The position numbers were made by a program, and so were the translations under genes. Below, one piece after another: positions 46,794-56,291 of a DNA stretch of 64,000 bases. How positions within the stretch are numbered: position 1 is the first letter of the stretch; each line of letters starts with the position of its first letter. Source of the DNA: Stutzerimonas stutzeri (lineage in GTDB: Bacteria; Pseudomonadota; Gammaproteobacteria; Pseudomonadales; Pseudomonadaceae); contig NZ_JAMOIC010000005.1 in the NCBI RefSeq assembly GCF_024448895.1, positions 1-64,000 of the forward strand, in the 5' to 3' direction. Below the pieces are notes generated by a model. That model did no database searches. It saw nothing but the letters and a program-made list of their open reading frames with translations, and was not told the origin of the DNA.

Positions 46794-47954
46794 CTAGTCA
46801 CTCGGGTCGGTTGCGCGTCTCAATATCTGCCCGCCAAGCGGCAGCTTCACGGTAAAGGTGGTGCCTAGCTCGGCGGTTGATTCGACGACGATAGTTCCCT
46901 TGTGTGCCGCTACGATCTCGCTGGCGATATACAGCCCCAGGCCCAGCCCTGAGTGCGGGCCGTGTTCTCCTGCAGCGTACTGAGAATGACGGCTCATAGG
47001 ATTGAAGATGTCTGCGATTGCATCCTTGGCAATGGGTTCTCCCTGGTTATGCACGGTGAAGACCGCATGCGCCTGCTCGACGTGCATACCTACCTTGATG
47101 GCTCCAGTTTTGCTGCCATGCTGCACCGCGTTGCTAATCATGTTGGAAAACACCTGTTCCATGCGCGATGCGTCGAACAGGCCAGTCAGGTTTCCACTGG
47201 TGTCATAGGCAATCTGGCGTTCGGGGTTGTACGCCCGCACTTCCTCCACCATGCCTTCGCACACCTCCGCCAGGTTGACCTCGATCTGGTGAACCGGGAT
47301 GCCCGATCCACTCTGTGAGCGAGTGAAATCGAGCAAGTCGGTGACGATCTTGTTGGCTCGTTTGGCACTGGTGTAAATCCGCGAGGCGAGCATCGTGGGC
47401 TTAGCGTTCAGATTGTCATCCAGAAGCAACACTTCGGCACCTAGCTGGATGGCGCCCAAGGGGGTGCGCAGATCGTGACCGAGAATGCCGAGAAAGACAT
47501 TGCGCGTGCTGGTCACCGTCCGTGAATAGCTGGCAACGGATTCGGCGAGCGACTGGTCGATGGCCTCGTTGAAGCGCGTCATATCCTCGACTTCGAAGTC
47601 CGTGCCATTCTTTATTTCCTGCAACCACTTTCGAAGCACGCTGGAGCGCAGAGCATGGTACTCAGAGACCATTTCGTTGATGCTGAAGCCCGCATCATGG
47701 CGCAGGGTGGCGTGGGTTTCCGCCGCCGTTTCGCCGTGGCCCTTGTTTGCCTTACCGATGGATTTATCAATCTGCTCGGTCGTCGACTGACTGGTGCGAA
47801 GGTCCTCGGCGATGGTCCTCAGCATCTGCTCGGCATGGTCGCGCAGGGCGTCAACATCCATCGAACGGGATGCTCCGGGGATGCTTCTGGCGAAGTCTTC
47901 CCACGACTGGAGAATGGGCTCGAGGTTATCGAGGATGAAGTCGGCAAGACGCAT
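46794..47954 (-). CDS. Sensor histidine kinase with RsbRD-type N-terminal domain
   Basis: Encodes 386 residues from ATG 47954 (MRLADFILDNLEPIL). The N-terminal ~150 residues are a helical, globin-like RsbRD/RsbT co-antagonist-type sensor (WEDFARSIPGA, HATLRHDAGFSINEMVSEY). The phosphoacceptor is in FLGILGHDLRTPLGAIQ. The ATPase has N box SNMISNAVQHG and G box HSGLGLGLYIASEIV. No receiver domain and no membrane segment, no adjacent response regulator. Likely an orphan soluble kinase for stress or redox signals. Confidence 0.87.
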   Translation of the reverse strand: MRLADFILDNLEPILQSWEDFARSIPGASRSMDVDALRDHAEQMLRTIAEDLRTSQSTTEQIDKSIGKANKGHGETAAETHATLRHDAGFSINEMVSEYHALRSSVLRKWLQEIKNGTDFEVEDMTRFNEAIDQSLAESVASYSRTVTSTRNVFLGILGHDLRTPLGAIQLGAEVLLLDDNLNAKPTMLASRIYTSAKRANKIVTDLLDFTRSQSGSGIPVHQIEVNLAEVCEGMVEEVRAYNPERQIAYDTSGNLTGLFDASRMEQVFSNMISNAVQHGSKTGAIKVGMHVEQAHAVFTVHNQGEPIAKDAIADIFNPMSRHSQYAAGEHGPHSGLGLGLYIASEIVAAHKGTIVVESTAELGTTFTVKLPLGGQILRRATDPSD

Positions 47955-48149
47955 GGGGCTGCTCCGCAACAAGGTGGACGCCGCACAAAACGTAAATCGA
48001 TAACCGGGAGGCTTCTCGCATCCCAGGTTGTCACGCAGTGATCAAAGCGATGAAGTGAGGTAAGAAATGTGCACCCGCCATCCTGGGCGTGGTGTCCTGG
48101 ACCGCTTGGCTGCGGGTGAGGGTGCCGCTACGAGCAAAACGGGGATAGA

Positions 48150-48183
48150 AAAAAAGGGGACAGTGAAATATCTGTCCCCTTTG
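48150..48183. terminator. GGGGACAG-type hairpin downstream of the 5'-nucleotidase
   Basis: AAAAAGGGGACAG and CTGTCCCCTTTG pair across a 10-nt loop (TGAAATAT). It lies 17 bp beyond the stop codon of the minus-strand nucleotidase gene. Belongs to the dispersed motif family seen at 13984, 16360, 17234-17347, 19035 and 26172. Confidence 0.65.
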
Positions 48184-48199
48184 TTCACCGCTAGTTCAA

Positions 48200-50011
48200 T
48201 CAGTCCACTCGCTCGACCCGTCCCTCGAGGCTTCCGATGAATGGCTGCGGGAGCGACTCGATGTAGTCCACCAGCGCATCCAGATCCACCGGGCCGACGA
48301 CGCGATTCTTGCCTTCGTTGAGGATGGTGAAGTTGTCGCCGCCGCCCGCGAGGAAGGAATTCACCGTGACGCGGTAGGTTACCGCCGGGTTGATCGGCGC
48401 GCCGGCTGCATCGCGCATCTCAATGATGCGGTTGCCGACGGGGCGGCTGGCCGACCAGCTGTAACGAATGCCGGACGGTTTGAGCAGGCGAGGGTAGCTC
48501 TGACCGATCCACTGTTGCTCCAACAGCGTCTTGATCTGCACGCCTGTCAGGTCCATGGAGACCAGATCGTTGGCGAACGGCTGGATGGCGAACAGCTCGC
48601 CCCAGGTCACTTCACCGCCTGGCAGGTCTGCGCGGATGCCGCCCGGGTTCATGAAGCTGATTTGCGCATCGGTCGCCACGCGCTGGGCGTCGGCGATCAG
48701 GTTGCCCAGCGCGGATTCGCCCGCAGGCGTTTCGGTCCGCGTGATGTCGCCCTGAGCCAGGCCCACCACGCGCTCGACCAAGGGTTTGACCCGGGCATCG
48801 GCTTGCGCGACCAGAGCCGCAACCTCCGAATCCGGCGACAGGCCGGCGCCCTGGTCAGCCCAGGTGGTGCGCACGACGGCTGATTTCTCGACGATGTCAC
48901 GGCTGCGGCGGCTGATCACCAGTTCGATATCGGCATAAGCGGTGCCCGCGGAAAACGCCTGGGTAACGAGGATAGGTTTGCCACCGGCGTTGGGCACCAG
49001 CGCGTTCGTGAAGCCGTGGGCGTGACCGGAGAGGACCACGTCCACCTCATCGTCCAGACGTTTGATGATGTCGACTACCGGGCCGGTGACGGTGTCGGCC
49101 GCAGGGTTGGTCGGGCCGTCATAGCTGGTCTGCTGGCCGCCCTGGTGCAGCGCGACGACGATGGCGCGCACCCCATGGCGTCTCAGTTCGGCCACGGACC
49201 GGTTGATGGCGTCCGCCTCGTCGATGAAGCGCAGGCCGGCCACGCCGCTCGGCGAAACGATGGATGGGGTTTCCTTGAGCACCGCGCCAATCACGCCGAT
49301 CCGCACGCCTTCCTGGTAATAGATCGAATAGGGCGGCAGCAGGGATTCGCCGGTGGACTGGTCGATCACGTTGCTCGAGACCATCGGAAAGCGCGCGCCT
49401 TTCCAGTCGTCTTCGAGGAAGGGGCCGTTGCGATGGTTGCCGCCAGTGTGCAGGCGCAGCAGCTCGGCGCGGCCATCGTCGAATTCGTGGTTGCCAAGGG
49501 TGCCGAGCAGATTGCAACGCTGCTGAGTGAAGGGCTGCACGCTGCGGGGCATCTGCATTTGCCGGCTGAACGGGCGGCAATGCGGATTGGCCAACAGATT
49601 GAAAAAGCTGATGGAGGGTTCGTCTTCCAGCAGGGCCGAATTGGGAGGCGAGGCGCCGACCTGATCGCCATCATGAACGATAAGCGTGTTGTCGTTGCTC
49701 GCCGCCTTCAGGTACGCCGCCAGCACGGCCGCGCCACCAGCCGGCCGACCGGCCACCGTGCGCGGGGAAAGCTGTCCGTGGAAGTCATTGATGCTCAGCA
49801 GGTTGAGCGACACCACCGGCTCGGGTCGCCAGGCCGGGTCCCGCCAGCTGCGGCGCTCGGCGGCCTGCTGGCGTGCCTTGAGACCTCCAAGCTGTTCTTC
49901 ACGAAAGTCCTGCTCGGTGGAGCCGTGCTCCGCTTGTACTTGGGCAGACGCCGGTGCGGCGATGCCGGCCAGCATGGCGGCGAACATCCAATCCAGTATG
50001 CGCGTACGCAT
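48200..50011 (-). CDS. Periplasmic 5'-nucleotidase / 2',3'-cyclic phosphodiesterase (UshA-like)
   Basis: Encodes 603 residues from ATG 50011 (MRTRILDWMFAAMLAG), with signal peptide to about residue 24. Metallophosphoesterase motifs: SINDFHGQL, HDGDQVGASP, LGTLGNHEFDDG, VALHQGG and LSGHAHGF. The C-terminal substrate-binding domain has SFMNPGGIRADL and WGELFAIQPFANDLVSMDL, and the final FLAGGGDNF loop. Hydrolyses nucleotides in the periplasm for phosphate/nucleoside scavenging. The reading frame extends to 50245 but the upstream part lacks a signal peptide. Confidence 0.9.
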   Translation of the reverse strand: MRTRILDWMFAAMLAGIAAPASAQVQAEHGSTEQDFREEQLGGLKARQQAAERRSWRDPAWRPEPVVSLNLLSINDFHGQLSPRTVAGRPAGGAAVLAAYLKAASNDNTLIVHDGDQVGASPPNSALLEDEPSISFFNLLANPHCRPFSRQMQMPRSVQPFTQQRCNLLGTLGNHEFDDGRAELLRLHTGGNHRNGPFLEDDWKGARFPMVSSNVIDQSTGESLLPPYSIYYQEGVRIGVIGAVLKETPSIVSPSGVAGLRFIDEADAINRSVAELRRHGVRAIVVALHQGGQQTSYDGPTNPAADTVTGPVVDIIKRLDDEVDVVLSGHAHGFTNALVPNAGGKPILVTQAFSAGTAYADIELVISRRSRDIVEKSAVVRTTWADQGAGLSPDSEVAALVAQADARVKPLVERVVGLAQGDITRTETPAGESALGNLIADAQRVATDAQISFMNPGGIRADLPGGEVTWGELFAIQPFANDLVSMDLTGVQIKTLLEQQWIGQSYPRLLKPSGIRYSWSASRPVGNRIIEMRDAAGAPINPAVTYRVTVNSFLAGGGDNFTILNEGKNRVVGPVDLDALVDYIESLPQPFIGSLEGRVERVD

Positions 50012-50232
50012 TTGCGAATCCTCGGGGCGGTGGGGTCCGACCGAAACTAGGAAGCGCAGGTGGCAAGTTGATGACGGCCTGTTGTTGTTTTGGCGCGAGC
50101 CGACATGCGGTAACCGGACTGCCAGTGCGGTCGGGGAGGTAGGGGCCGCGGTGGTGTCGTCCGTCGCTCGTTGGCGCGGGTTATCGAACGCCCACGGCTG
50201 GGGCCCGGTCGGTAATAGAGACCAACGGGAGA

Positions 50233-50724
50233 ATGACGATGACATCCAATCTGTTATGGGGCGCCCTGGCGCTCGGCATGGTGACCGGTATGCGCAGCAT
50301 GCTCGCGCCGACGATGGTCAGCCGCGCGCTGGCTTCGCGGGAAGACATCGAAGAGGCAGACGAGCCGGCCCGCACGCTGGCATCGCATCGTGCCCAGCAA
50401 TTTCTTCTGCCGATGGCGGCCGCGGAGTTGCTAGGCGACAAGATGCCTTTTGCACCGGATCGCACCATCGTCCCCTCGATGATGTTTCGCGCGCTGTCCG
50501 GTGGCGTCACCGCCGCGGCCCTGGCCAGTGCACGGCGCGAGCCGGTATGGCTGCCGGCATTGCTCGGCGCAACGGCGGCGCTGGTGGCATCAGAAACCGG
50601 ACTCAGGATGCGCAAGCCCTATCAGAGCAACACGCTGGCGAATGCTGCGTTGGGGCTTACTGAAGACTGCGTGGCGTTGTCAGTCGGCAGCGCCGGAATA
50701 CGGAGCGCACTGGACGCGCGGTGA
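50233..50724 (+). CDS. DUF4126 family membrane protein
   Basis: Encodes 163 residues. Typical ALALGMVTGMRSMLAPTMVS start, then GDKMPFAPDRTIVPSMMFRA and a membrane-spanning hairpin (WLPALLGATAALVASETGLR). Function unknown. Divergent from the nucleotidase. A second ATG at 50239 is an equivalent start. Confidence 0.78.
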   Translation: MTMTSNLLWGALALGMVTGMRSMLAPTMVSRALASREDIEEADEPARTLASHRAQQFLLPMAAAELLGDKMPFAPDRTIVPSMMFRALSGGVTAAALASARREPVWLPALLGATAALVASETGLRMRKPYQSNTLANAALGLTEDCVALSVGSAGIRSALDAR

Positions 50725-50968
50725 GTAAACCAACGCGTGGTTGGCAGCGGAGGAAAGACGGACCCTTTTAGCCCGCTACGCGTGACAAAGGCGCTTGGTT
50801 CGTTCGGCATGGAGCAGTCAGCAAGGTGCGGACGTGCTGGGCTGTACCGCCATTGGGCAAAACGTATATAGGGCCTATCGGATGATGGTCTGGCGCATCA
50901 GCATCGAGGCTGCCGGTTAGCAGCGGTGCGCTGTCGGAAGGCAGCAATAGATACAGACGGGCGACTTA

Positions 50969-50993
50969 CACGGGCCGCTGCGCGCGGCCCGTG
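50969..50993. terminator. GC-rich hairpin downstream of the YflT-like gene
   Basis: CACGGGCCGC and GCGGCCCGTG make a perfect 10-bp stem with a 5-nt loop, 18 bp past the stop codon at 51011. No strong T-run on either strand, so the terminator call is positional. The rest of the gap 50725-51010 shows nothing. Confidence 0.5.
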
Positions 50994-51010
50994 ATCGCTG
51001 CGTCAGGTGA

Positions 51011-51817
51011 TCAGCTCGGTCGGCGAATCACGCATACGCGGTCGGTGCAGGTTCCAGCCTGGGTGGCATCCGTACCTTGCGTGGCATCGCGAGTGCCGAC
51101 CGTCTCACCAGCCAGACCACCGCCTGTTGGCGCTGCGGTAGCGGCCGTCTCCGGATAGCCCGTGCCGGCCCGTTTGGCTGCACTGCCAACTTCATATCGA
51201 CTGGTATCGGCCGAGCCTGCGTCCATATTGCCGGTCGCGCCTACGCTGGTGGTGTGGCTCGTGCCTACTGGCGTACCGGCATCGAAATGCGCGGTTCCTG
51301 ATGGGCGCGCTTGGGCGGTCGCACCGGCTTGAGCGCCAGCGAAATGTTTATCCATATGACTTTCGCCGCCTGTCGCCCCGGCATAAGGGCTGGTGGCCCC
51401 GGCATAGCCTGGCGTGGCGCCCGCTCCGGTCGTACCGTCCTGGTCGATGCTGATGGCGCCGTTGTACTCCAGCGCATCGCGTGCGCGGATCAACTGATCC
51501 TCATCGAACACGTCGACCGCGATTACCAGCGAACCGCGACGCACCGCTTCGGGATAAGCCGAAGCATGGCGGCGATGATCGTCATGCGGTTCATGGCCGA
51601 ACAGCGACTTGAAGAAATGCGCGACCTTGGACTCGTGATGCTCGCGATCCACCGTGCTGTCGGTGGTGGAGTAAGGCTCATCGTAGGCGTGGATGTGCGC
51701 ATGCTCGGCGCCTACGGAATGGATCTGCTCCTGAGGGATGCCCCGGGACATCAGATCGCCGTGGGTCCGAGTGGCATCGGTCAGCGTTGCGAACGCTGCT
51801 ACCAGAGTGTGTTTCAT
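51011..51817 (-). CDS. YflT-type general stress protein with low-complexity tail
   Basis: Encodes 268 residues. The N-terminal ~110 residues form a YflT/YsnF-like stress domain: MKHTLVAAFATLTDATRTHG, SVGAEHAHIHAYDE and GSLVIAVDVFDEDQLIRAR. The C-terminal ~150 residues are low-complexity, rich in Gly, Ala, Thr and Ser with imperfect TGAGATPGYAGATSPYAGAT-type repeats, probably disordered. Likely sigma-S or stress regulated in related bacteria; no promoter is evident here. Confidence 0.75.
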   Translation of the reverse strand: MKHTLVAAFATLTDATRTHGDLMSRGIPQEQIHSVGAEHAHIHAYDEPYSTTDSTVDREHHESKVAHFFKSLFGHEPHDDHRRHASAYPEAVRRGSLVIAVDVFDEDQLIRARDALEYNGAISIDQDGTTGAGATPGYAGATSPYAGATGGESHMDKHFAGAQAGATAQARPSGTAHFDAGTPVGTSHTTSVGATGNMDAGSADTSRYEVGSAAKRAGTGYPETAATAAPTGGGLAGETVGTRDATQGTDATQAGTCTDRVCVIRRPS

Positions 51818-52334
51818 GGGTCACCTCGCGTTGTGTTGAACAACCTGGGTATGCGGAGCGCTGCGTCCTGACGCCATGGCAGCCGAAAGCAGCCATGAAC
51901 GATGGCTGCCTCGACAGCCAACAAATGCAACGCCCATAGAGGTTGGGTCTGGCACGGCTGCCTTAGTTCAGAACTGAGGATCAGAGGTCGGTGCGCGAGG
52001 GTGAATGAGTGCGTGAGTTGCGGTCACCGGCCGAGGGGGCGGTGGAGGGGTTCGAGGTTGCAGCGAGGTGTCGGGGTGAAGTGTTGATCATTGCATCGGC
52101 TGGTGTGCCGGTGCGGTGGGTCATCAGAAGCGAGTTCGGTGGTTCTCGCGCGGAGGCGAACACGGGGATTACATGCATTGCGTTGCGCCTGTAATCCATC
52201 TGAGGTGGGCGGGGTGGTGCCGGGGCGATTGTGCTGTTCATCCGCCTCCGTATTCGCTGGCGCTCCGGTGCGTGCGGAGCGAAGGTGGAAAAGGCTTCGC
52301 CGTTTTCCACCCTACGTTCGGGTTGAGGCTGTGT
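51818..52334. other. Intergenic region with a palindromic repeat
   Basis: 517 bp without a convincing gene. At 52284-52315 it carries the palindrome GGTGGAAAAGGCTTCGCCGT then TTTCCACCCTAC, the same family as 21261 and 27591. Other frames here show no codon structure I trust. Confidence 0.5.
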
Positions 52335-53174
52335 TCAGTCCAGATCCGCTGCGCTGTGCCGCTCGGGCGCCTGCTCGGATTCTTCGCCCCAGGTGCGGTT
52401 GACCTTGCGACCGCGAATCACCCCGGGTCGCTCCGCCACTTCTGCAGCCCAGCGCTGGACATGTTTGTAGTCCTGCACCGAGAGAAATTCGCCGGCCTCG
52501 TACAGCTCACCACGGACCAGCACGCCGTACCAGGGCCAGATGGCCATGTCGGCGATGCTGTAGTCGTCGCCGGCGATGTAGCGGTTCTCGGCCAGCTGAC
52601 GATCGAGCACGTCGAGCTGGCGCTTGACCTCCATCGCGTAGCGGTTGATCGGGTACTCGTACTTTTCCGGCGCATAGGCATAGAAATGCCCGAAACCGCC
52701 GCCGAGGAAGGGCGCCGAACCCATCTGCCAGAACAACCAGTTCATGGTTTCGGTGCGGGCGCGGGTTTCGGTCGGCAGAAAGGCGCCGAACTTTTCCGCG
52801 AGGTAGAACAGGATCGAGCCCGACTCGAACACCCGCAACGGTTCGCCTTCGACGCTGTGATCGGCCAGCGCAGGAATCTTGGAATTCGGATTGATCTCGA
52901 CGAAGCCGCTGCCGAACTGATCGCCTTCACCGATCTTGATCAGCCACGCGTCGTATTCAGCGCCCACATGACCGGCGGCGAGCAGCTCTTCGAGCATGAT
53001 CGAAATCTTCACACCATTGGGCGTCGCCAGCGAATAAAGCTGCAGCGGATGCTTGCCCACTGGCAGCGCCCTTTCCTCTCGCGCACCGGCAGTCGGCGCA
53101 TTGATGCTGGCGAACTTGCCACCGGACGGCGCGTCGTGCGTCCAGACCTTGGGCGGTACGTAGGTATCAGGCAT
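52335..53174 (-). CDS. yghU: Glutathione S-transferase, YghU-type
   Basis: Encodes 279 residues from ATG 53174 (MPDTYVPPKVWTHD). N-terminal thioredoxin-like domain with LYSLATPNGVKISIMLEELL and NPNSKIPALAD, then ESGSILFYLAEKFGAFLP and the helical domain with GGGFGHFYAYAPEKYEYPIN. Matches YghU/Ure2-like glutathione transferases, which act as disulfide-bond reductases on glutathione. Monocistronic. Confidence 0.88.
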   Translation of the reverse strand: MPDTYVPPKVWTHDAPSGGKFASINAPTAGAREERALPVGKHPLQLYSLATPNGVKISIMLEELLAAGHVGAEYDAWLIKIGEGDQFGSGFVEINPNSKIPALADHSVEGEPLRVFESGSILFYLAEKFGAFLPTETRARTETMNWLFWQMGSAPFLGGGFGHFYAYAPEKYEYPINRYAMEVKRQLDVLDRQLAENRYIAGDDYSIADMAIWPWYGVLVRGELYEAGEFLSVQDYKHVQRWAAEVAERPGVIRGRKVNRTWGEESEQAPERHSAADLD

Positions 53175-53381
53175 GGCGGTCTCCTCGAATGGGCTCTTGG
53201 GATGTGCAGGCGATGCTACGCGCTCGCGCGGTGCGGTCGAAATCAAGCTGATCGATATTGGTCATCGCTGAAGAGTGGTTGGTTCTGTAGCGGCGTTTGA
53301 CCCCTTCGCAGACGTGATTGGCCTTGGCTAGCCCGACGCTACATCCGAAAAACGATGCCTACGGCCAGCTGCTCCGCAGCT

Positions 53382-54284
53382 TTATCTCGCCGCGGCCAGC
53401 GCGTCAGTTGGGGCTTGGTGGCATTGCTCCAGCTCCGGCAGCAGATAGTTTGCCCAGAGTGTCGGTGCGAAGGATTCCCGGAAGAATCCGAAGTGGCCGA
53501 TGCGATCGGCGCCCACTTCACTCGGGGCGATGCGGTGCATGCTTTTCGGTGCGCCGGTATAGAAGCCATGCAGCGATTCGGTGTTGCGCGCCGACATCAT
53601 TTCGTCATCGGTAAACGAGAGCGACGTCAGGGGTGTTTGCACCGCTGCAAAGGCCTGACGCATGGGATCGCCTTCTACGCCGACCAGATACTCAGGATGC
53701 AGGCACCAGCGGCGCCACTGTCGGATTACGCCGGCCGGCAAGTCGCCCACCGCGCCGATGCGGTCGCCGGGAAAGTAGCCAGCGATGGCGGTCAGGGCCG
53801 GGGCAAGGCCGTGCCAGAGCAACCAGGCTTTGTGCTTGATCTGCGGACTGTTCTCCCGCCAATAGCCGCTGCCTGCGGCGATGGTGACGATTCGGGTAAT
53901 CCGCTCGTGGCCTTTGACGAGAGGCAGTATCTGCGCGCCGACGCTGTGACCAATCCAGTACAGCGGTTGCTCATCTGTCGCTTCGGCCACCGCCGCGAGC
54001 ATTGCGCTGCAGTCGTGGCGGGCCCAGTCGAGAATATCCACCTTTAGGTAGCGCAGGGGGATCTGGCGCGAGCGGCCCATGCCGAGATAGTCGAACGTGA
54101 TGACCAGATAGCCACGGTCGGCCAGCCAACTGGCGAACGTGGCATAGAAGCGTTGCTTGACGCCCATTGCCGATGCAATCAGCACTGCGCCGCGTGGCGT
54201 GCCGCTCGGTTGATACCAGTAACTGGAAAGCAGGTGTCCGTTGCCGTTGTCGATCGATCGCTCTTCAGGCTGTATCGTCGCCAT
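53382..54284 (-). CDS. Alpha/beta hydrolase
   Basis: Encodes 300 residues from ATG 54284, with GGAGAA as ribosome-binding site. Fold features: FDYLGMGRSRQIP, nucleophile elbow GHSVGA (Ser), later Asp in SLSFTDDEMM and His in RIGHFGFFRESF. The GHFGFFR segment is typical of a subgroup sometimes labelled alpha/beta hydrolase family protein YjaG/EstP-like. Substrate unknown. Divergent from a TetR gene that probably controls it. Confidence 0.85.
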   Translation of the reverse strand: MATIQPEERSIDNGNGHLLSSYWYQPSGTPRGAVLIASAMGVKQRFYATFASWLADRGYLVITFDYLGMGRSRQIPLRYLKVDILDWARHDCSAMLAAVAEATDEQPLYWIGHSVGAQILPLVKGHERITRIVTIAAGSGYWRENSPQIKHKAWLLWHGLAPALTAIAGYFPGDRIGAVGDLPAGVIRQWRRWCLHPEYLVGVEGDPMRQAFAAVQTPLTSLSFTDDEMMSARNTESLHGFYTGAPKSMHRIAPSEVGADRIGHFGFFRESFAPTLWANYLLPELEQCHQAPTDALAAAR

Positions 54285-54325
54285 CTTGTTGTTCTCCGCG
54301 CTGGTTGGGTTGCCGCATTCGCTGC

Positions 54326-54367
54326 AGTATACGAACAACAGAATATTATTCTAGAAAATTATTCTAG
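54326..54367. promoter_or_regulatory. Divergent promoter/operator for hydrolase and TetR genes
   Basis: AGAATATTATTCTAGAAAAT then TATTCTAG (54340-54367) consists of repeated AT-rich half-sites (ATTCTAG twice). On the minus strand TATACT (rc of 54326-54331) lies 17 bp from CTAGAA (54349-54354), making a plausible hydrolase promoter whose -35 is inside the repeats. The TetR product is the obvious binder. Confidence 0.6.
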
Positions 54368-54384
54368 TTCGCTTTGGAGGCCGG

Positions 54385-54966
54385 ATGGCGCGTAGTAGTC
54401 GCAAACAGGAAATCCTTCAGGCTGCGCTCGCCTGCTTTACCGAGTTTGGGGTGGAGGCGACCACCATCGAAATGATCAGAGACCGTTCCGGCGCCAGCAT
54501 CGGCAGCCTTTACCACCATTTCGGTAACCGCGAGCGGATCATCGCTGTGCTTTATCTGGAGGGCATCGGTGAATACGCCGCGCGATTGGAGGCCGGACTG
54601 ATCGATACGCTGGATGCCGAGGCGTGCGTCAAATTGTTCGTCACCAGCTACATCGATTGGGTCGTGGAAAACCCGGACTGGGCACGCTTCGTTCTGCACA
54701 ACCGTGGGAGGGTCGAGGCTGGCGAGATGGGGGAACGGCTGCGTGAGGTCAATCAGGCCCATGGGGAGAGGGTCAGCGCGATTTTGCGTCGACACCGCGA
54801 CAGTGGCGCCTTCAGACGGATGCCGGGCGATTGCTTTCTGGCGGTGGTGATTGGGCCTTGCCATGACATGGCGCGCAATTGGCTGGCCGGACGCTCGCGT
54901 ACTGCGTTGGCGGACTGCCGCGATCTGCTGGCGGACATCGCCTGGGCCAGCGTCCGGGCGCAGTGA
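54385..54966 (+). CDS. TetR family transcriptional regulator
   Basis: Encodes 193 residues. HTH region SRKQEILQAALACFTEFGVE then SGASIGSLYHHFGNRERI. C-terminal all-helical ligand domain (LFVTSYIDWVVENPDW). Divergent from the hydrolase at 53382-54284, with a repeat-containing intergenic region. Confidence 0.9.
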   Translation: MARSSRKQEILQAALACFTEFGVEATTIEMIRDRSGASIGSLYHHFGNRERIIAVLYLEGIGEYAARLEAGLIDTLDAEACVKLFVTSYIDWVVENPDWARFVLHNRGRVEAGEMGERLREVNQAHGERVSAILRRHRDSGAFRRMPGDCFLAVVIGPCHDMARNWLAGRSRTALADCRDLLADIAWASVRAQ

Positions 54967-55073
54967 CCGCAACGCATCGCCGAAGCTCGCGCTGGGAAAT
55001 GCTTGTTGAATCCGCGCCTCCGGGCTGGATGGGTCACCTTTGGTGCGACAGCCCAGCAACATTGATCAGTCGA

Positions 55074-55856
55074 TCAGACACCCAGGCTTTCGATATCGCG
55101 TGCGAGCATTTCCAGCTGATGCGCCAGTGAGCCCCGCAGAATTTCCTCACTGAGCTGGAAGGACGGGGCGCCGCAGGTCAGCGCCATGATGCTGCCGTCG
55201 GCCAGATGCAGCGGCACTCCTGCTGCCATCACGTTGCGGTCCCAGTCGCCGAGGGACAGGCAGAAGCCGTGCTGGCGGAACTCGGCGAAGGACTGCTCCA
55301 GTGATTGCTGCATGGCCGCCCAACCGTCCCCGTACTTGGTTTCCAGCGCAGCCATCAGGTGCTCGCGCTCCTTGTCTGGCGTACCGGCCAGAAAAGCGCG
55401 CCCTGCGGCCGTGGTCGCCAGCGGCAGGCGCACCCCGGCATCCATGCGCAGCGTCGAGACCTCTGCCGGGCGGCAGTTCTCGATATAGATCATCGACAAC
55501 CGATCACGGCAGGTGAGCCCCACTGAGGTATTGGTGCGACGAGAGAACTCGTCCATGTACGGCTTGGCCAGCTGACGCACGCGCAGGTTCGAAACATAGG
55601 CATAACCCAGCGCCAGGACGCCTGAGTCGAGCTGGTACTTTTCCAGCTGCTGCGAATAACTGAGGTAGCCAAGCTTGGTCAGGGTGTAGGTCATGCGCGA
55701 CACCGTAGGCTTGGGCAGCCCGGTTATGCGTGCGATGTCCTGGTTGCCCATCACCACCGAGCCGTGGGTGAAGGCGCGCAGAACATCCAGGCCTCGGGAA
55801 AGCGCCTCGACGAACTTGCGATCCTTGGGGTTCTCGATGTCTTCAGCGTCGCTCAT
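55074..55856 (-). CDS. IclR family transcriptional regulator
   Basis: Encodes 260 residues from ATG 55856 (MSDAEDIENPKDRKF). N-terminal winged helix ALSRGLDVLRAFTHGS, DIARITGLPKPTVSRMTYTL; effector domain LTCRDRLSMIYIENCR, LATTAAGRAFLAG and LADGSIMALTCGAPSF. Resembles PcaR/PobR-type regulators of aromatic or amine catabolism in general form only. Its target is not obvious; the aminotransferase and aldehyde dehydrogenase genes are 1.2 kb away beyond rpmBG. Confidence 0.88.
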   Translation of the reverse strand: MSDAEDIENPKDRKFVEALSRGLDVLRAFTHGSVVMGNQDIARITGLPKPTVSRMTYTLTKLGYLSYSQQLEKYQLDSGVLALGYAYVSNLRVRQLAKPYMDEFSRRTNTSVGLTCRDRLSMIYIENCRPAEVSTLRMDAGVRLPLATTAAGRAFLAGTPDKEREHLMAALETKYGDGWAAMQQSLEQSFAEFRQHGFCLSLGDWDRNVMAAGVPLHLADGSIMALTCGAPSFQLSEEILRGSLAHQLEMLARDIESLGV

Positions 55857-56291
55857 GTGATGTCGGTCTGTCTGTAGTGGGCAGCGGGGCGGCACGATAG
55901 CAGATCGCCTTGATGGCCTGCAGCGCAGCCGTTAGCGCTGCTGATAGACTGGGCGCCGCCCGATGCCGCGATTTGCGAAAGTTGGGCTTTATGGTAGCTC
56001 ATAAAATCGTATAAGCATTCCGCACTGCAAAACAAATGTTCGCTCTGTAGATATATCGGCGTAAATACCGAGCCCGCGTAGCCTTTTTGGGTTTGCGAAG
56101 CAGGCTGCCCGGCAGAGCTTTGAAATATCAGTGTGATCCGACCAATGAGGCGGCGGGGCCGATAGGAGCGGTATGCACGCCCTGCTTCGACCGCTTGGGC
56201 GACGAACGGCTTCTTCTATAAGGAGCCGTCACAACGTAGGCTGGCAGGCGGATTACGGCGGATCGTCTGGATATTGAATGGCAATCCGCGC

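Noticed and set aside
51981-52310. 109-residue open frame on the minus strand
   Set aside because: It overlaps a dispersed palindrome, has no codon bias or family match and no ribosome-binding site.
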